Below are positions 1 through 9,898 of a DNA stretch of 64,000 nt, in pieces (position 1 is the stretch's first letter; the number at the start of each line of letters is the position of its first letter). The translations under genes were made by a program, and so were the position numbers. Below the pieces are notes generated by a model. It did no database searches. It was not told the origin of the DNA and saw only the letters and a list, made by a program, of their open reading frames with translations. The stretch comes from Flavisolibacter longurius (GTDB lineage Bacteria > Bacteroidota > Bacteroidia > Chitinophagales > Chitinophagaceae). Where the stretch lies: NCBI GenBank assembly GCA_014163555.1, contig JACJGO010000016.1:1-64000 (forward strand), in the 5' to 3' direction.

Positions 1-585
1 GTTGAACTGTTCAGCATCGGGTAAGAAAAGGGCGGTGATGATCATGTTAGAGAAGCTTCAAAGCTTATGCGGTTTTAACATCTTACTCCGCCCTTTGTTC
101 TTTCGAAATATTGGCTTAACCTCTTCCTTGAATTTACTCAATTGTAAACATAGGATCGGTTTGCTGCTATGCCGGCAGACGAAACGCCTCATCAGCTTTT
201 TGTTCGGTTATCAGCTGCGGTTCCGGCTGACCGAACGTAGATGAACGATATAATATATTTTGTACTTTGGTTTTTCAAAGGGCTTCAGTTGCCAAGCTGA
301 AGAATAAAAATTATAGGCACAGCAGCAAGCCGTTTACCGTTGTACATAAAACTCCTAGTTGTGCCAAGTGTTCTTTGCAACCCGTCATTCAACTAAAGAT
401 TATAGACCAGAAGGCGTCGGTGCCAACATGCTGGAAAAACATTGTTCCCCAATCCAACAAGAGCAGCGGTCCACCGGAGCGCCAGCAGCATCAACTAACC
501 ACCTGTAAAATAGCTACAACCAACCATGATTTGAACACACCACCCGTTGCGGGCCGGCGGACCTTTGTGGTCAAAAATTGACAAC
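1..585. other. Gap with no supported gene at the window start
   Basis: No convincing gene was found here. Two short open frames (2-244 and 267-581, plus strand) lack recognisable motifs and have a composition unlike neighbouring proteins, so they were not called. A possible Bacteroidota -7 element (GTACTTTG) sits near 259-266, but no gene starts just after it. Confidence 0.6.
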
Positions 586-1593
586 ATGGAACAAGTAAAA
601 AAGATAGCGCTGGGTACACAGGGTTTACAAGTCCCGCAGATCGGTTTGGGCTGCATGGGCATGACCGGTTTTGGTGAAGCGGATATGTACGGCAAGGCTG
701 ATGAAAGGGAAGCCATTGCCACCATCCATCGCTCCTTTGAGCTGGGCGGAAATTTCCTGGACACGGCCGATCTGTACGGCCCCTTCGAGAATGAACGATT
801 GATTGCCCAAGCGGTTGGGGGCAAACGCAGCCAGTATATCCTTGCCACCAAGTTTGGCTGGGAAATAAACGACGCCGGGCAGGTGACCTGGCAGATTAAC
901 GGCAAGCCTGACTACGTACGCAAATCCGTGGAGCGGTCACTAAAATACCTGGCTACAGACTACATTGACCTGTGGTACCTGCACCGGCTGGATAAAAGCA
1001 CACCGATCGAAGACACGGTGGGTGCGATGGCCGACCTGGTGAAAGAAGGAAAGGTTCGTTACCTGGGGCTGTCGGAGATGTCGGCCGAAACGGTACAAAG
1101 GGCCCACGTAGTGCATCCCATCACGGCCTTGCAAACGGAATACTCCCTGTTTGAAAGGGGGGTGGAAGCCCGTGGCATTATGAAAGCAATGGCAGACATG
1201 GGCATTGGCTTTGTCGCGTATTCGCCCTTGGGCAGGGGCTTTCTTTCCGGCAACATCCGGAGCATCGATGATTTGCCAACCGATGATTTCCGGCGGGCCA
1301 TTCCCCGCTTTCAACCGCAGCACTTCGGTAAAAACCTGGAACTGCTCGACGCCATTGAAGCGCTGGCAAAAGAGAAGGGCATTACGCCTTCGCAAATTGC
1401 TTTGGCATGGACCATCCATAAAGGCGCCCTGCCCATACCCGGTACCAAACGAAGGGCCTACCTGGAACAGAACATCGCCGCTGCTTCAGTAACGCTCAGC
1501 GATGCGGAAATGGAAAGCCTGGAGCGCATCGTACCGCTGGGGATTGATACCGGCAACCGGTATGATGAATTCAGTATGGGGCTGCTGGACTAG
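586..1593 (+). CDS. Aldo/keto reductase
   Basis: NADPH-dependent aldo/keto reductase of 335 residues, the usual length for the AKR11/AKR13-like group that reduces aldehydes and ketones in the cytoplasm. The catalytic tetrad is visible as Asp59 and Tyr64 (in FLDTADLYG), Lys89 (ATKFGW) and His133 (WYLHRLD). The C-terminal half has the cofactor-binding IPGTKR segment. An upstream in-frame TTG would add 13 residues with no family similarity, so ATG at 586 (MEQVKKIALG) was chosen. The AraC regulator downstream on the same strand may control it, which is a common pairing, but this is inference. The physiological substrate cannot be told from sequence. Confidence 0.93.
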   Translation: MEQVKKIALGTQGLQVPQIGLGCMGMTGFGEADMYGKADEREAIATIHRSFELGGNFLDTADLYGPFENERLIAQAVGGKRSQYILATKFGWEINDAGQVTWQINGKPDYVRKSVERSLKYLATDYIDLWYLHRLDKSTPIEDTVGAMADLVKEGKVRYLGLSEMSAETVQRAHVVHPITALQTEYSLFERGVEARGIMKAMADMGIGFVAYSPLGRGFLSGNIRSIDDLPTDDFRRAIPRFQPQHFGKNLELLDAIEALAKEKGITPSQIALAWTIHKGALPIPGTKRRAYLEQNIAAASVTLSDAEMESLERIVPLGIDTGNRYDEFSMGLLD

Positions 1594-1745
1594 CGTCGTG
1601 AGTGGTGAGTAGTGAGCAGATGACGGATGAAAGATGATAGATGACCGTTGGTTGTTGGCCGACGACCTTCATCTGCCCATTGCCTTTTACGCATTGCTTA
1701 TTGCCGATTGCCCATTGTCCATTGCCACGTAGCCATCTTAATTTT
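1594..1745. repeat. Degenerate word-like intergenic repeats
   Basis: The gap between the reductase and the AraC gene is filled with short near-repeats. It starts with units like GTGAGTGGTGAGTAGTGAG, followed by ATGACGG/ATGATAG/ATGACCG units, then many ATTGCC-type units (1680-1730). The same word families recur in other intergenic gaps of this window, for example 9838-9898 and 63034-63160. Confidence 0.7.
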
Positions 1746-1750
1746 ATAGC

Positions 1751-2647
1751 ATGACCAACATTCAAACCATCACCCGGTTTCACCGGTTAACCTCGTTGCC
1801 GGATCCGCTGCATCCGCTGGTAAGCGTTGCCCGGTCGGAAGACTGCCGGTACGGGGCCGATGGCACCTGGGATCGGTTTATCACCCAGTTTTACTGCATT
1901 GCCTTGAAGCGGGATGTAAAGGGAAAGATGCGGTACGGCCAGCAGTTGTACGATTACGACAAAGGCGTGATGAGCTTTACGGCGCCCCGCCAGGTGCAGT
2001 CGCTGGATGTGCCGAACATGGAATGCGGGGCCGGTTTGCTCTTGTTTTTTCATCCCGACCTGCTGCTGAAACATCCCTTGGCAAAAACAATTACGCAGTA
2101 CGGTTTCTTTTCCTATGCCGTAAATGAGGCGTTGCACCTTTCCGCGGCAGAGGAAGCGGATATTGTCGCCATCATCCACAAGATTGAACAGGAGTCGAGG
2201 CACATTGACCGGCATACACAGGACATTATTGTCTCGCAGATTGACTTGCTGCTGGCGTATTCCAACCGCTTTTATGAGCGGCAGTTCATTACCCGCAAGG
2301 CGGCCCAGAGCGATTTGCTCACCCGGTTTGAAGCGGTTGTGGACGCCTGGTTTAGGGCCGGCGAAGGGGAAGAAAAAGGCCTGCTGACCGTGCAGCAGGT
2401 AGCGGCGGCCCTGCACCTTTCTCCCAACTATTTAGGTGATATGCTCCGAACGGTAACCGGGCAAAACGCACAGCAGCACATTCACCAAAAGCTCATTCAG
2501 CATGCCAAGGAAAAACTGTCCACCACCTCGTTATCCGTTGCCGAAATTGCCTATGCATTAGGGTTTGAACATGCGCAGTCGTTCAGCAAATTGTTTAAAA
2601 GCAAAACGGCGCAAAGCCCGCTGGCATTTCGGCAATCGTTCAATTAA
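1751..2647 (+). CDS. AraC family transcriptional regulator
   Basis: Transcription factor of 298 residues. The N-terminal two thirds form a sensor region with no assigned ligand. The C-terminal ~100 residues carry the two helix-turn-helix motifs of the AraC family: the first around VQQVAAALHLSPNYLGDML and the second around VAEIAYALGFEHAQSFSKLF, ending in the typical SPLAFRQSF. It lies 157 bp after the aldo/keto reductase on the same strand and is a plausible regulator of it. The signal it senses is unknown. Confidence 0.9.
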   Translation: MTNIQTITRFHRLTSLPDPLHPLVSVARSEDCRYGADGTWDRFITQFYCIALKRDVKGKMRYGQQLYDYDKGVMSFTAPRQVQSLDVPNMECGAGLLLFFHPDLLLKHPLAKTITQYGFFSYAVNEALHLSAAEEADIVAIIHKIEQESRHIDRHTQDIIVSQIDLLLAYSNRFYERQFITRKAAQSDLLTRFEAVVDAWFRAGEGEEKGLLTVQQVAAALHLSPNYLGDMLRTVTGQNAQQHIHQKLIQHAKEKLSTTSLSVAEIAYALGFEHAQSFSKLFKSKTAQSPLAFRQSFN

Positions 2648-2972
2648 AAGGAGTGCCCCGCTGCTAAAAATGGGTACAGCGGGAATCTATAAAAAGTTTC
2701 CTGCGAAACCCGGAAGGAAGTATAGGAGATTCCCCTGGCGTTACGTAGTGGTTCTTTCAACAAGTGGCTCAACTAAAAAGGATAGGCTTGCCGGCCCTCG
2801 CTGTTAGTAGTGTTCTTCCAATTGTAGAATTGCTTGTGTGAAGGATACCCTGCTCGCCTCCTTGCACCCTCCATTTCCTCAGACACCGTCACCCAGCCCG
2901 GCCCGAAAGCAAACGGCTGGGAAAACGACAGGCTGCATAAATTTTCTTAATCTTCTGCCATCGGGTAGCTTT

Positions 2973-3677
2973 ATGAAGCCGGCCCGGTTACTTTTGCGGC
3001 AACTTAAAAAAGCCCTCGTGGAAGCAATTCAAGCCATTATTGATTTTATTCTGCATATCGACAAGCACCTGGTAGCCATTGTCAGCGATTACAGAACCTG
3101 GACCTACCTGATCCTGTTCCTGATCATTTTTGCCGAAACAGGGCTGGTGGTAACGCCTTTCCTTCCCGGCGACTCCCTCTTGTTTGCCACCGGCGCTATC
3201 ATTGCCAAACCCGAAAGCGGGCTCAATATCCTGCTGATGACGGGAATCCTGATCGTTGCGGCTATCCTGGGCGACATGGTGAATTACCATGTGGGCAATT
3301 ATATCGGTCCTAAAGCCTTTAGTGGCCGGTACAAGCTGCTGAAAAAAGAATACCTCGAACGAACCCAGGCTTTTTACAATAAGCATGGCGGCAAAACCAT
3401 CATCTATGCCCGCTTTATTCCCATCATCCGCACCTTTGCTCCCTTTGTGGCCGGCGTGGGTACCATGTCGTATGGCCGCTTTGCCTATTACAATGTGATT
3501 GGTGCTGTGCTTTGGGTTGCCAGTTTTCTTTTCCTGGGCTATTTTTTTGGTGGCCTTCCCGTGATCAAAAACAATTTCACCTACGTGATCTTTGGTATCA
3601 TTATTCTTTCTGTGCTGCCGCCGGTGATCGAATTGCTGAAAGAAAAGCTCCGCAAAAAGAAAGAGATAAAAGGCTAA
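2973..3677 (+). CDS. DedA family membrane protein
   Basis: Polytopic inner-membrane protein of 234 residues in the DedA/SNARE-associated (VTT) family, linked to membrane lipid and proton homeostasis. The DedA signatures are clear: FLPGDS after the first membrane segment, GDMVNYHVGNYIG, then YARFIPIIRTFAPFVAG before the last helices. The C-terminus is a basic tail (EKLRKKKEIKG). The reading frame extends upstream to 2838, but the extra 45 residues are Pro/Ser-rich and unlike the family, so ATG at 2973 was preferred. Confidence 0.9.
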   Translation: MKPARLLLRQLKKALVEAIQAIIDFILHIDKHLVAIVSDYRTWTYLILFLIIFAETGLVVTPFLPGDSLLFATGAIIAKPESGLNILLMTGILIVAAILGDMVNYHVGNYIGPKAFSGRYKLLKKEYLERTQAFYNKHGGKTIIYARFIPIIRTFAPFVAGVGTMSYGRFAYYNVIGAVLWVASFLFLGYFFGGLPVIKNNFTYVIFGIIILSVLPPVIELLKEKLRKKKEIKG

Positions 3678-3792
3678 GGGCCCTGGCCTGGCCGGTTATT
3701 TCCCGTTCGTCACGGGGACGGGATTTGTAAGCGCCTGGCCGCCGTTAGTTGATAATCCGGCACAATCCCTCTGTCTTTGCGAAAGTTTAAAA

Positions 3793-3825
3793 TTGGCCAC
3801 CAATAAGGAGGAGGCCTTACCTTTG
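3793..3825 (+). promoter_or_regulatory. Candidate Bacteroidota promoter before the small secreted protein/czc operon
   Basis: A TTG at 3793-3795 and TACCTTTG at 3818-3825 match the -33 and -7 elements used by the Bacteroidota primary sigma factor, with a 22-bp spacer. The expected transcription start falls at or very near the GTG start codon at 3830, so the transcript may be nearly leaderless. Confidence 0.45.
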
Positions 3826-3829
3826 GGCC

Positions 3830-4213
3830 GTGAGAAAAGCTTTCGCCGCCTTTTTTCTAATCCTCATGCTCCTTGCGCAATCGCCCCTGCAGCAATTGCT
3901 CAAGCTTCCTGTGTTGCTGGAGCATTTCACCGAACACCAGATCCGCAGCTATGGCGAGACTTCTTTTTTCGAGTTTATCAACCATCACTATTTCACTACG
4001 CATCCCGATGACGGCGATGCCGAACGCGACCGGCAGTTGCCCTTCCGCTCCGGCGAGGTGATTATGATAAGCAGCACCGTGACGGTGCCCGAACAGATCC
4101 TTCCCGATTTTGAACCCCCGGTTTTCGAGGAAAAAACCTACCGGATTTTTAATACTTCAGGACCTTCTTCCCAGTTTGCCTGCGACATCTGGCAGCCGCC
4201 CAAATCCTGTTAA
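3830..4213 (+). CDS. Small secreted protein of unknown function beside the metal efflux operon
   Basis: Predicted 127-residue protein starting at GTG 3830. The N-terminus (about residues 1-20, basic then hydrophobic) looks like a signal peptide. The mature part has His-rich segments (EHFTEHQIRS, NHHYFTTHPDDGDAERD) and a single Cys pair region near the end (CDIWQPPKSC). It lies 82 bp before the CzcA-TolC fusion and probably shares its transcript. Its position suggests a periplasmic accessory, perhaps metal-binding given the histidines, but this is inference from context only. A longer in-frame alternative is unlikely because the -7 element overlaps that region. Confidence 0.65.
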   Translation: MRKAFAAFFLILMLLAQSPLQQLLKLPVLLEHFTEHQIRSYGETSFFEFINHHYFTTHPDDGDAERDRQLPFRSGEVIMISSTVTVPEQILPDFEPPVFEEKTYRIFNTSGPSSQFACDIWQPPKSC

Positions 4214-4295
4214 GCTTTTTTTTGTTCTTTCCTGAAGCCGGGCCCCTGCCGCGGCTCATCCTTATTTTTCACTGTATTCCTTTTCGTGATCCACC

Positions 4296-7200
4296 ATGTT
4301 ATCAAAGATCATTGCCTTTTCCATCCGCAATAAATTAATTGTGGGGCTGATGGTGATTGCCCTCACCGCTTACGGCGTGTACAACCTCACCAAGCTGCCC
4401 ATCGATGCGGTTCCCGACATCACCAACAACCAGGTGCTGGTGATGACGCCTTCGCCTTCGCTGGGTGCCGCCGACATTGAGCGGCTCATTACCTTTCCCA
4501 TCGAACAGGCCACCCGCAGCATCCCGGGCATTATCGAGCAGCGGTCGTTTTCCCGTTTCGGGCTTTCGCTGGTCACCATTGTATTCAACGACGAAACCGA
4601 TGTGTACTGGGCCCGCCAGCAGATCAGCGAAAAAATGGTGCAGCTGCAGGACCAGATTCCCCCCGAACTGGGTACGCCTACCCTGGGGCCCGTCACCACG
4701 GGGCTGGGTGAAATTTTCCAGTACGTGGTGCGGCCCAAACCCGGTTATGAAGCCCGGTACACGCCGCTGGAGCTGCGTACCATTCAGGACTGGATCGTTC
4801 GGCGGCAACTCCTGGGTACACCGGGTGTTGCTGATGTAAGCTCTTTTGGCGGCAAGCTGAAACAGTACGAGATCAGCGTCAACTACGACCGGCTGCAGGC
4901 CTACAACCTTACCATCGGCGATGTATTTACCGCCCTGGAAAGCAACAACCAGAACACCGGCGGCGCCTATATCGAAAAGGGCCCAACGGTGCTGTATATC
5001 CGTACCGAAGGCCTCATTCAAACCGAAGACGATATTGCCTCCATCACCATCAAACGGCTGGGCGACGGCACACCGGTATCGGTAGGCGATGTGGCCACAG
5101 TGCAGATCGGCCATGCCATCCGCTACGGGGCGGTGTCGTACAACGACAAGGGCGAAGTGGCTGGTGCGGTGGTGATGATGCTCAAGGGAGAGAACTCCAA
5201 CCAGGTGATCAAGGATGTAAAGGAAAAGATCACGCAGATTGAAAAGACCCTGCCCGAAGGCGTCATGATCGAAGCCTTCCTGGACCGCACCAAGATGGTG
5301 AACAACGCCATTGGAACGGTGGAGAAAAACCTGGCGGAAGGCGCCCTGATCGTGGTGTTTATCCTCGTGATCTTCCTGGGCAATATGCGGGCCGGGCTGC
5401 TGGTGGCATCGGTGATTCCGCTTTCCATGCTCTTTGCCGTCATCATGATGAACATATTCGGCGTCAGCGGAAACCTGATGAGTCTTGGTGCGCTGGATTT
5501 TGGGTTGATCATCGACGGCGCCGTGATTATTGTGGAAGCGGTGATGCACCGGCTTCATTCCAACAAAACCTTCCAGGGACTGGCGGGCATCAGCCAGAAA
5601 CAGATGGATGATGAAGTGGAATACTCTGCGGGCAAAATGATGAACGCCGCCGTGTTTGGACAGATCATCATACTCATTGTGTACCTGCCCATTCTTTCGC
5701 TGGAAGGCATTGAAGGCAAGATGTTCAAGCCCATGGCGCAAACGGTGGCTTTTGCCATTCTCGGCGCCTTCCTGCTTTCGCTTACCTATGTGCCGATGAT
5801 GAGTGCCCTGGTGCTGAGCAAAAAAATCCGGCACAAGCCAACCTTTTCCGATAAGATGATGACCCGGCTGGAGCGCTGGTACAAACGGGCCCTGGTGAAA
5901 GCACTGGTGATTCCCCGGCTGCTGGTGGGTGCTGCGTTTTCACTTTTTGTAGTGGCTGTTGTATTGCTGATGAACATGGGTGGTGAATTTATTCCAAAGC
6001 TGGAAGAAGGCGATTTTGCTATCGATACCCGGGTACTGACCGGCAGCTCGCTCACCACCACGATCAATTCAACCCAACAGGGAGCAAAGGTTCTCCTGCA
6101 AAAATTCCCCGAGGTGGAAAAAGTGGTCACCAAGATTGGCAGCGGTGAGATTCCCACCGATCCTATGCCCATGGAAGCTTCGGACCTGATGGTGATTCTG
6201 AAACCCAAAGATGAATGGACCTCTGCTGAAACCTTTGACGAACTGGCGGAAAAAATGAGCAAGGCGCTGGCGGCGGTACCGGGCATTACTACCGGTTTCC
6301 AATTCCCGGTGCAGATGCGTTTTAATGAGCTGATGACCGGCGGCCGGCAGGATGTGGTGGTAAAAATTTTTGGCGAAAACCTTGATACCCTGGCCCGCCA
6401 TGCCGAACGCATGGGGCAGATGGTGAACAGCGTGGACGGTGCCCGGGATGTGTATGTGGAAGCCATCACCGGCCTGCCGCAGATTGTAGTGGAATACAAC
6501 CGGGCGGCCCTGCGGCAGTTTGGTTTGAGCATCACCGATGTAAACAACACGCTGCAGGCGGCCTTTGCCGGCGCTGTCAGCGGACAGGTATTTGAAAACG
6601 AGCGTCGCTTTGACCTGGTGGTACGGCTGGAAGGTGACCTTCGGAAAGGAATTGACGACGTGCGGAACCTGCAACTGCAAACTGCTTCCGGCATGCAGAT
6701 TCCTTTGCAGCAGGTGGCTGCTGTCGATATCAAAGTAGGTCCCAACCAGATCCAGCGGGAAAATGCCCAGCGCCGGATCTCTGTCGGATTTAACGTCCGC
6801 GGCCGCGACGTGGAAAGCATCGTAAACGAATTGCAACAGAAAATAGACAGGGAGCTCAAACTGCCGGCAGGATATTATGTAACCTATGGCGGACAGTTTG
6901 AAAACCTGCTGGCCGCCAAAAAACGGTTAGGCATTGCCGTTCCCGTGGCCCTGCTGCTCATCTTCCTCATGCTGTATTTTGCTTTTGGCTCTATTAAGCA
7001 AGGTTTGCTGGTGTATTCGGCCATTCCGCTTTCGGCCATTGGTGGTGTATTTGCGCTGCTCCTGCGGGATATGCCGTTCTCCATTTCTGCCGGTATTGGC
7101 TTTATTGCCCTTTTTGGTGTGGCTGTGCTCAACGGCATTGTGCTTATCACTGAATTCAATCACCTGAAACAAACCGGTTTACACGATATCCGCGAACGCA

Positions 7201-8684
7201 TTTTTCACGGAACGCAAACCCGTTTGCGGCCGGTGCTCATGACGGCCTCCGTGGCTTCGCTGGGCTTTTTACCCATGGCCCTGAGCAATGGCGCCGGTGC
7301 CGAAGTGCAAAGACCCCTGGCCACCGTGGTGATTGGTGGTTTGATCACGGCTACGCTGCTTACGCTGTTTGTACTGCCGGTGCTCTACCGCTGGTCTGAA
7401 ACCAACAGCCAACTTTCCCTGCTGAAAAAAAACAAAATGAAAAAATCATTTACTGCCGTTAAGGCCTGGCTGCCCTTGCTTTTTGTCTTGCTGGCAGCCG
7501 CTAACGGCAAAGCACAAGCGCCAATAACGCTGCAGGCCGCGCTGGATACGGCGCTGTCCCGCAACTACAGCCTGCAGGCGGCCCAACTGCGTACCCTGGC
7601 GGCACAAAAAGCCGAAGGAACGGCCGTGGACCTCCCGGCCACCAACGGCACATTCGAGTACGGCAATTTCAACAGCGCCTACGCTGATACACGCCTGGGT
7701 ATATCGCAAAGCTTTTCCTTCCCGGTGGTGTATCGCCGGCAGCGGCAATTGTTGCAGGCACAAACCAATGCTTTGAAACTGGACGAAGCGGCCATTCGCT
7801 GGCAATTGCGCAAAGAAGTAACGGCGCTTTATTACCAGGTACTCCTGCTGCGGGAGAGGCGGTCGCTCTTGTTGCGGTCAGACAGCCTGTTCCAATCGTT
7901 TCTGGAACGGCAGGACCGCCGTTTTGCCGTTGGCGATATCAATGTACTGGAAAAAACAACCGCCGAAACCCAGCGCATGCAGATTGCGGCGCAGTTGCAA
8001 TGGCTGGAGGCCGACCTGGAGACAGCCCAAACGCAGTTCAGTATCCTGGTCAATACCGGAACCGTTTTGACACCGGTTGGCGACAGTGCCAAAGCTATCT
8101 TGACCGTTTTGCCGGATGTCTCTCTTCTTGTCAACCATCCTTCCCTCCGTGCCCTGAAGCAGGAACAGGAGGTGGCCGGGCGAAACATTGCCGTGCAGAA
8201 ATCAGGTCTGTTGCCACAGGTTTCGATTGGTTATTTCAACCAGTCGCTCCGCGGGGTGCAGAACATTGATGGCGTGGAAAAATTCTTTGGTGGCGGCAGC
8301 CGCTTTTCGTCGGTGCAGGCCGGCGTGAATATCCCGCTTTTCCGACAGGCACAAAAGGCCCGCATTGCTGCCAGCGAGATACAGTATGAAGCCACCGGTG
8401 CCGACTACAAAGAAGCCTATCGCCGTCAAAAGACGGTGCTGGAAAGCCTGCTGCTGCAATATGGCAAGGCCCAGGGCCAGGTCCGGTATTACGAGGAACA
8501 TGCCCTTCGCCAGGCCCGCCTCCTGCGGGAGCAGGCCAGCCTGAAACTGGGTAGCGGCGATATCAGTCACCTGGAATGGATCCTGCTGGTGAACCAGGCC
8601 ATTCAACTGGAAGCCGATTATTTTTCTACCCTGCAAACCTGGAACGAGACCGTCATTGAACTAGCTGCCTATTCCAACTATTAA
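4296..8684 (+). CDS. CzcA-type heavy-metal RND pump fused to a TolC-like outer membrane channel
   Basis: A single 1462-residue reading frame with two modules. Residues 1 to about 1040 are a heavy-metal efflux RND proton antiporter of the inner membrane. Its TM4 motif has Asp401, Asp407 and Glu414 (ALDFGLIIDGAVIIVE), the CzcA-type (Zn/Co/Cd or Ni) signature rather than the CusA type. From Met1048 (ATG at 7437) a new signal-peptide-like stretch (MKKSFTAVK, then a hydrophobic core, then GKAQA) starts a TolC/CzcC-like outer membrane factor of about 415 residues. The same fusion is known in many Bacteroidota, so it is not a sequencing artefact. The adaptor gene follows 12 bp later. It exports divalent metal ions across both membranes; the exact metal is inferred from the motif only. 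Confidence 0.92.
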   Translation: MLSKIIAFSIRNKLIVGLMVIALTAYGVYNLTKLPIDAVPDITNNQVLVMTPSPSLGAADIERLITFPIEQATRSIPGIIEQRSFSRFGLSLVTIVFNDETDVYWARQQISEKMVQLQDQIPPELGTPTLGPVTTGLGEIFQYVVRPKPGYEARYTPLELRTIQDWIVRRQLLGTPGVADVSSFGGKLKQYEISVNYDRLQAYNLTIGDVFTALESNNQNTGGAYIEKGPTVLYIRTEGLIQTEDDIASITIKRLGDGTPVSVGDVATVQIGHAIRYGAVSYNDKGEVAGAVVMMLKGENSNQVIKDVKEKITQIEKTLPEGVMIEAFLDRTKMVNNAIGTVEKNLAEGALIVVFILVIFLGNMRAGLLVASVIPLSMLFAVIMMNIFGVSGNLMSLGALDFGLIIDGAVIIVEAVMHRLHSNKTFQGLAGISQKQMDDEVEYSAGKMMNAAVFGQIIILIVYLPILSLEGIEGKMFKPMAQTVAFAILGAFLLSLTYVPMMSALVLSKKIRHKPTFSDKMMTRLERWYKRALVKALVIPRLLVGAAFSLFVVAVVLLMNMGGEFIPKLEEGDFAIDTRVLTGSSLTTTINSTQQGAKVLLQKFPEVEKVVTKIGSGEIPTDPMPMEASDLMVILKPKDEWTSAETFDELAEKMSKALAAVPGITTGFQFPVQMRFNELMTGGRQDVVVKIFGENLDTLARHAERMGQMVNSVDGARDVYVEAITGLPQIVVEYNRAALRQFGLSITDVNNTLQAAFAGAVSGQVFENERRFDLVVRLEGDLRKGIDDVRNLQLQTASGMQIPLQQVAAVDIKVGPNQIQRENAQRRISVGFNVRGRDVESIVNELQQKIDRELKLPAGYYVTYGGQFENLLAAKKRLGIAVPVALLLIFLMLYFAFGSIKQGLLVYSAIPLSAIGGVFALLLRDMPFSISAGIGFIALFGVAVLNGIVLITEFNHLKQTGLHDIRERIFHGTQTRLRPVLMTASVASLGFLPMALSNGAGAEVQRPLATVVIGGLITATLLTLFVLPVLYRWSETNSQLSLLKKNKMKKSFTAVKAWLPLLFVLLAAANGKAQAPITLQAALDTALSRNYSLQAAQLRTLAAQKAEGTAVDLPATNGTFEYGNFNSAYADTRLGISQSFSFPVVYRRQRQLLQAQTNALKLDEAAIRWQLRKEVTALYYQVLLLRERRSLLLRSDSLFQSFLERQDRRFAVGDINVLEKTTAETQRMQIAAQLQWLEADLETAQTQFSILVNTGTVLTPVGDSAKAILTVLPDVSLLVNHPSLRALKQEQEVAGRNIAVQKSGLLPQVSIGYFNQSLRGVQNIDGVEKFFGGGSRFSSVQAGVNIPLFRQAQKARIAASEIQYEATGADYKEAYRRQKTVLESLLLQYGKAQGQVRYYEEHALRQARLLREQASLKLGSGDISHLEWILLVNQAIQLEADYFSTLQTWNETVIELAAYSNY

Positions 8685-8696
8685 ATTCCTGAACGA

Positions 8697-9836
8697 ATGA
8701 AGAATAACCTTCTCCTCAGCATACTCCTTTTCAGCCTCTTTGCCTGTGGCAACAAAGAACAGGCAACCGTAAAAACCGAAACGACCACCACGGTAGATGA
8801 GAATACCGTGCTGCTGACAGCAGATGAAATGAAGCTGGCCGGCATGACCCTGGGCAAACCGGAAAAAGGTGTTACCAGTGCTACATTAAAAGTGGCCGGC
8901 ACCATCGAAGTGCCGCCGCAGAATATAGTTTCCGTCAGCTTTCCTATCGGCGGTTACCTCCTTTCTACCAAACTGATGCCGGGCATGTATGTGGGCCGCG
9001 GCCAGGTGCTGGCCGTCATGCAGGATCCTTCTATCATCCAGATGCAACAGGATTACCTGGTGGCCCGTTCAAGGGCCGGTTTCCTGCAGAAAGAATACGA
9101 GCGGCAGCGGCAACTCAATCTGACCAAAACAACCAGCGACAAGGTATTGGAACAGGTGCAGAGCGAATACCAGACGCAACGCATTATGGTAGGGAGCCTG
9201 CGTGAGAAACTACAGTTGCTGGGCATCAATGCGGCTTCGCTAACGGAGAACAACATACGCCGAACCGTTACCCTCAATGCACCCATCAGCGGGTATGTGT
9301 CGGCGGTGAATGTCAACATCGGTAAATACGTTAATCCTTCGGATGTTTTGTTTGAGTTGGTGAACCCTGCCGATATTCACCTGGCCTTAAAAGTTTTTGA
9401 AAAAGACCTGCCGCAGATTCAACAGGGACAACGGGTAAGCGTAACCCTGGCTAACAATCCTGGCCGCACTTACGAGGCGAGGGTAAAGCTGATCAGCCGC
9501 AACCTGGATAACGACCGCAGTGCCACCGTGCATTGTCATTTTACCGCTACGCACAAAGAACTGCTGCCCGGCATGTTTGCCAACGGCGTGATTGAAACCA
9601 CTACGAAGGAAGCCATTACCGTTCCCGAAGAAGCCGTGGTGCTTTGGGTAAACAATCACTACGTATTTGTACAGGAGGCGCCCGGCCAGTTTCGCATGCA
9701 GGCCGTAGTTGTAGGGACCACACAGGATGGGAAAACAGCCATTACATCAAACGAAACGGACCTGCTGAAGCAAACGGTGATCACGGCCAATGCCTACACG
9801 GCGCTGATGAAGCTGCAGAACAAGGCGGAGGAATAA
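8697..9836 (+). CDS. Periplasmic adaptor of the metal RND pump (CzcB/CusB-like lipoprotein)
   Basis: Membrane-fusion protein of 379 residues that joins the RND pump to the outer membrane channel. A lipoprotein signal ends at Cys17 (LFSLFAC), so it should be anchored by a lipid. The order is a beta-barrel/lipoyl N-half, a helical hairpin (about residues 110-180, DYLVARSRAGF to the REKLQLLG region), the second lipoyl half (NAPISGYVSAVNVNIGKYV) and a C-terminal beta-barrel. It starts 12 bp after the CzcA-TolC fusion, so the two are co-translated in one operon. No N-terminal His-rich metal-chaperone segment is visible. Confidence 0.93.
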   Translation: MKNNLLLSILLFSLFACGNKEQATVKTETTTTVDENTVLLTADEMKLAGMTLGKPEKGVTSATLKVAGTIEVPPQNIVSVSFPIGGYLLSTKLMPGMYVGRGQVLAVMQDPSIIQMQQDYLVARSRAGFLQKEYERQRQLNLTKTTSDKVLEQVQSEYQTQRIMVGSLREKLQLLGINAASLTENNIRRTVTLNAPISGYVSAVNVNIGKYVNPSDVLFELVNPADIHLALKVFEKDLPQIQQGQRVSVTLANNPGRTYEARVKLISRNLDNDRSATVHCHFTATHKELLPGMFANGVIETTTKEAITVPEEAVVLWVNNHYVFVQEAPGQFRMQAVVVGTTQDGKTAITSNETDLLKQTVITANAYTALMKLQNKAEE

Positions 9837-9837
9837 G

Positions 9838-9898
9838 TTCAATTGGCAATAAGCAACTTGCAAATTGCCCATTGTCAATTGCCTATTGCCTATTGGCC
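9838..9898. repeat. ATTGCC-type word repeats
   Basis: After the adaptor stop codon lies a run of units such as CAATTGGCAATAAGCAA and ATTGCCCATTGTCAATTGCC. It resembles the second half of the 1594-1745 gap and extends to the end of the convergent SRPBCC gene. Confidence 0.65.

Noticed and set aside
2-581. Two short plus-strand open frames at the window start
   Set aside because: No motif, atypical composition, and no matching promoter or start context; more likely chance frames in intergenic DNA.
4335-5834. A 499-codon open frame on the minus strand within the CzcA-TolC gene
   Set aside because: It is antisense to a clear RND pump; its His/Arg-rich composition is what the reverse frame of a GC-biased gene gives.
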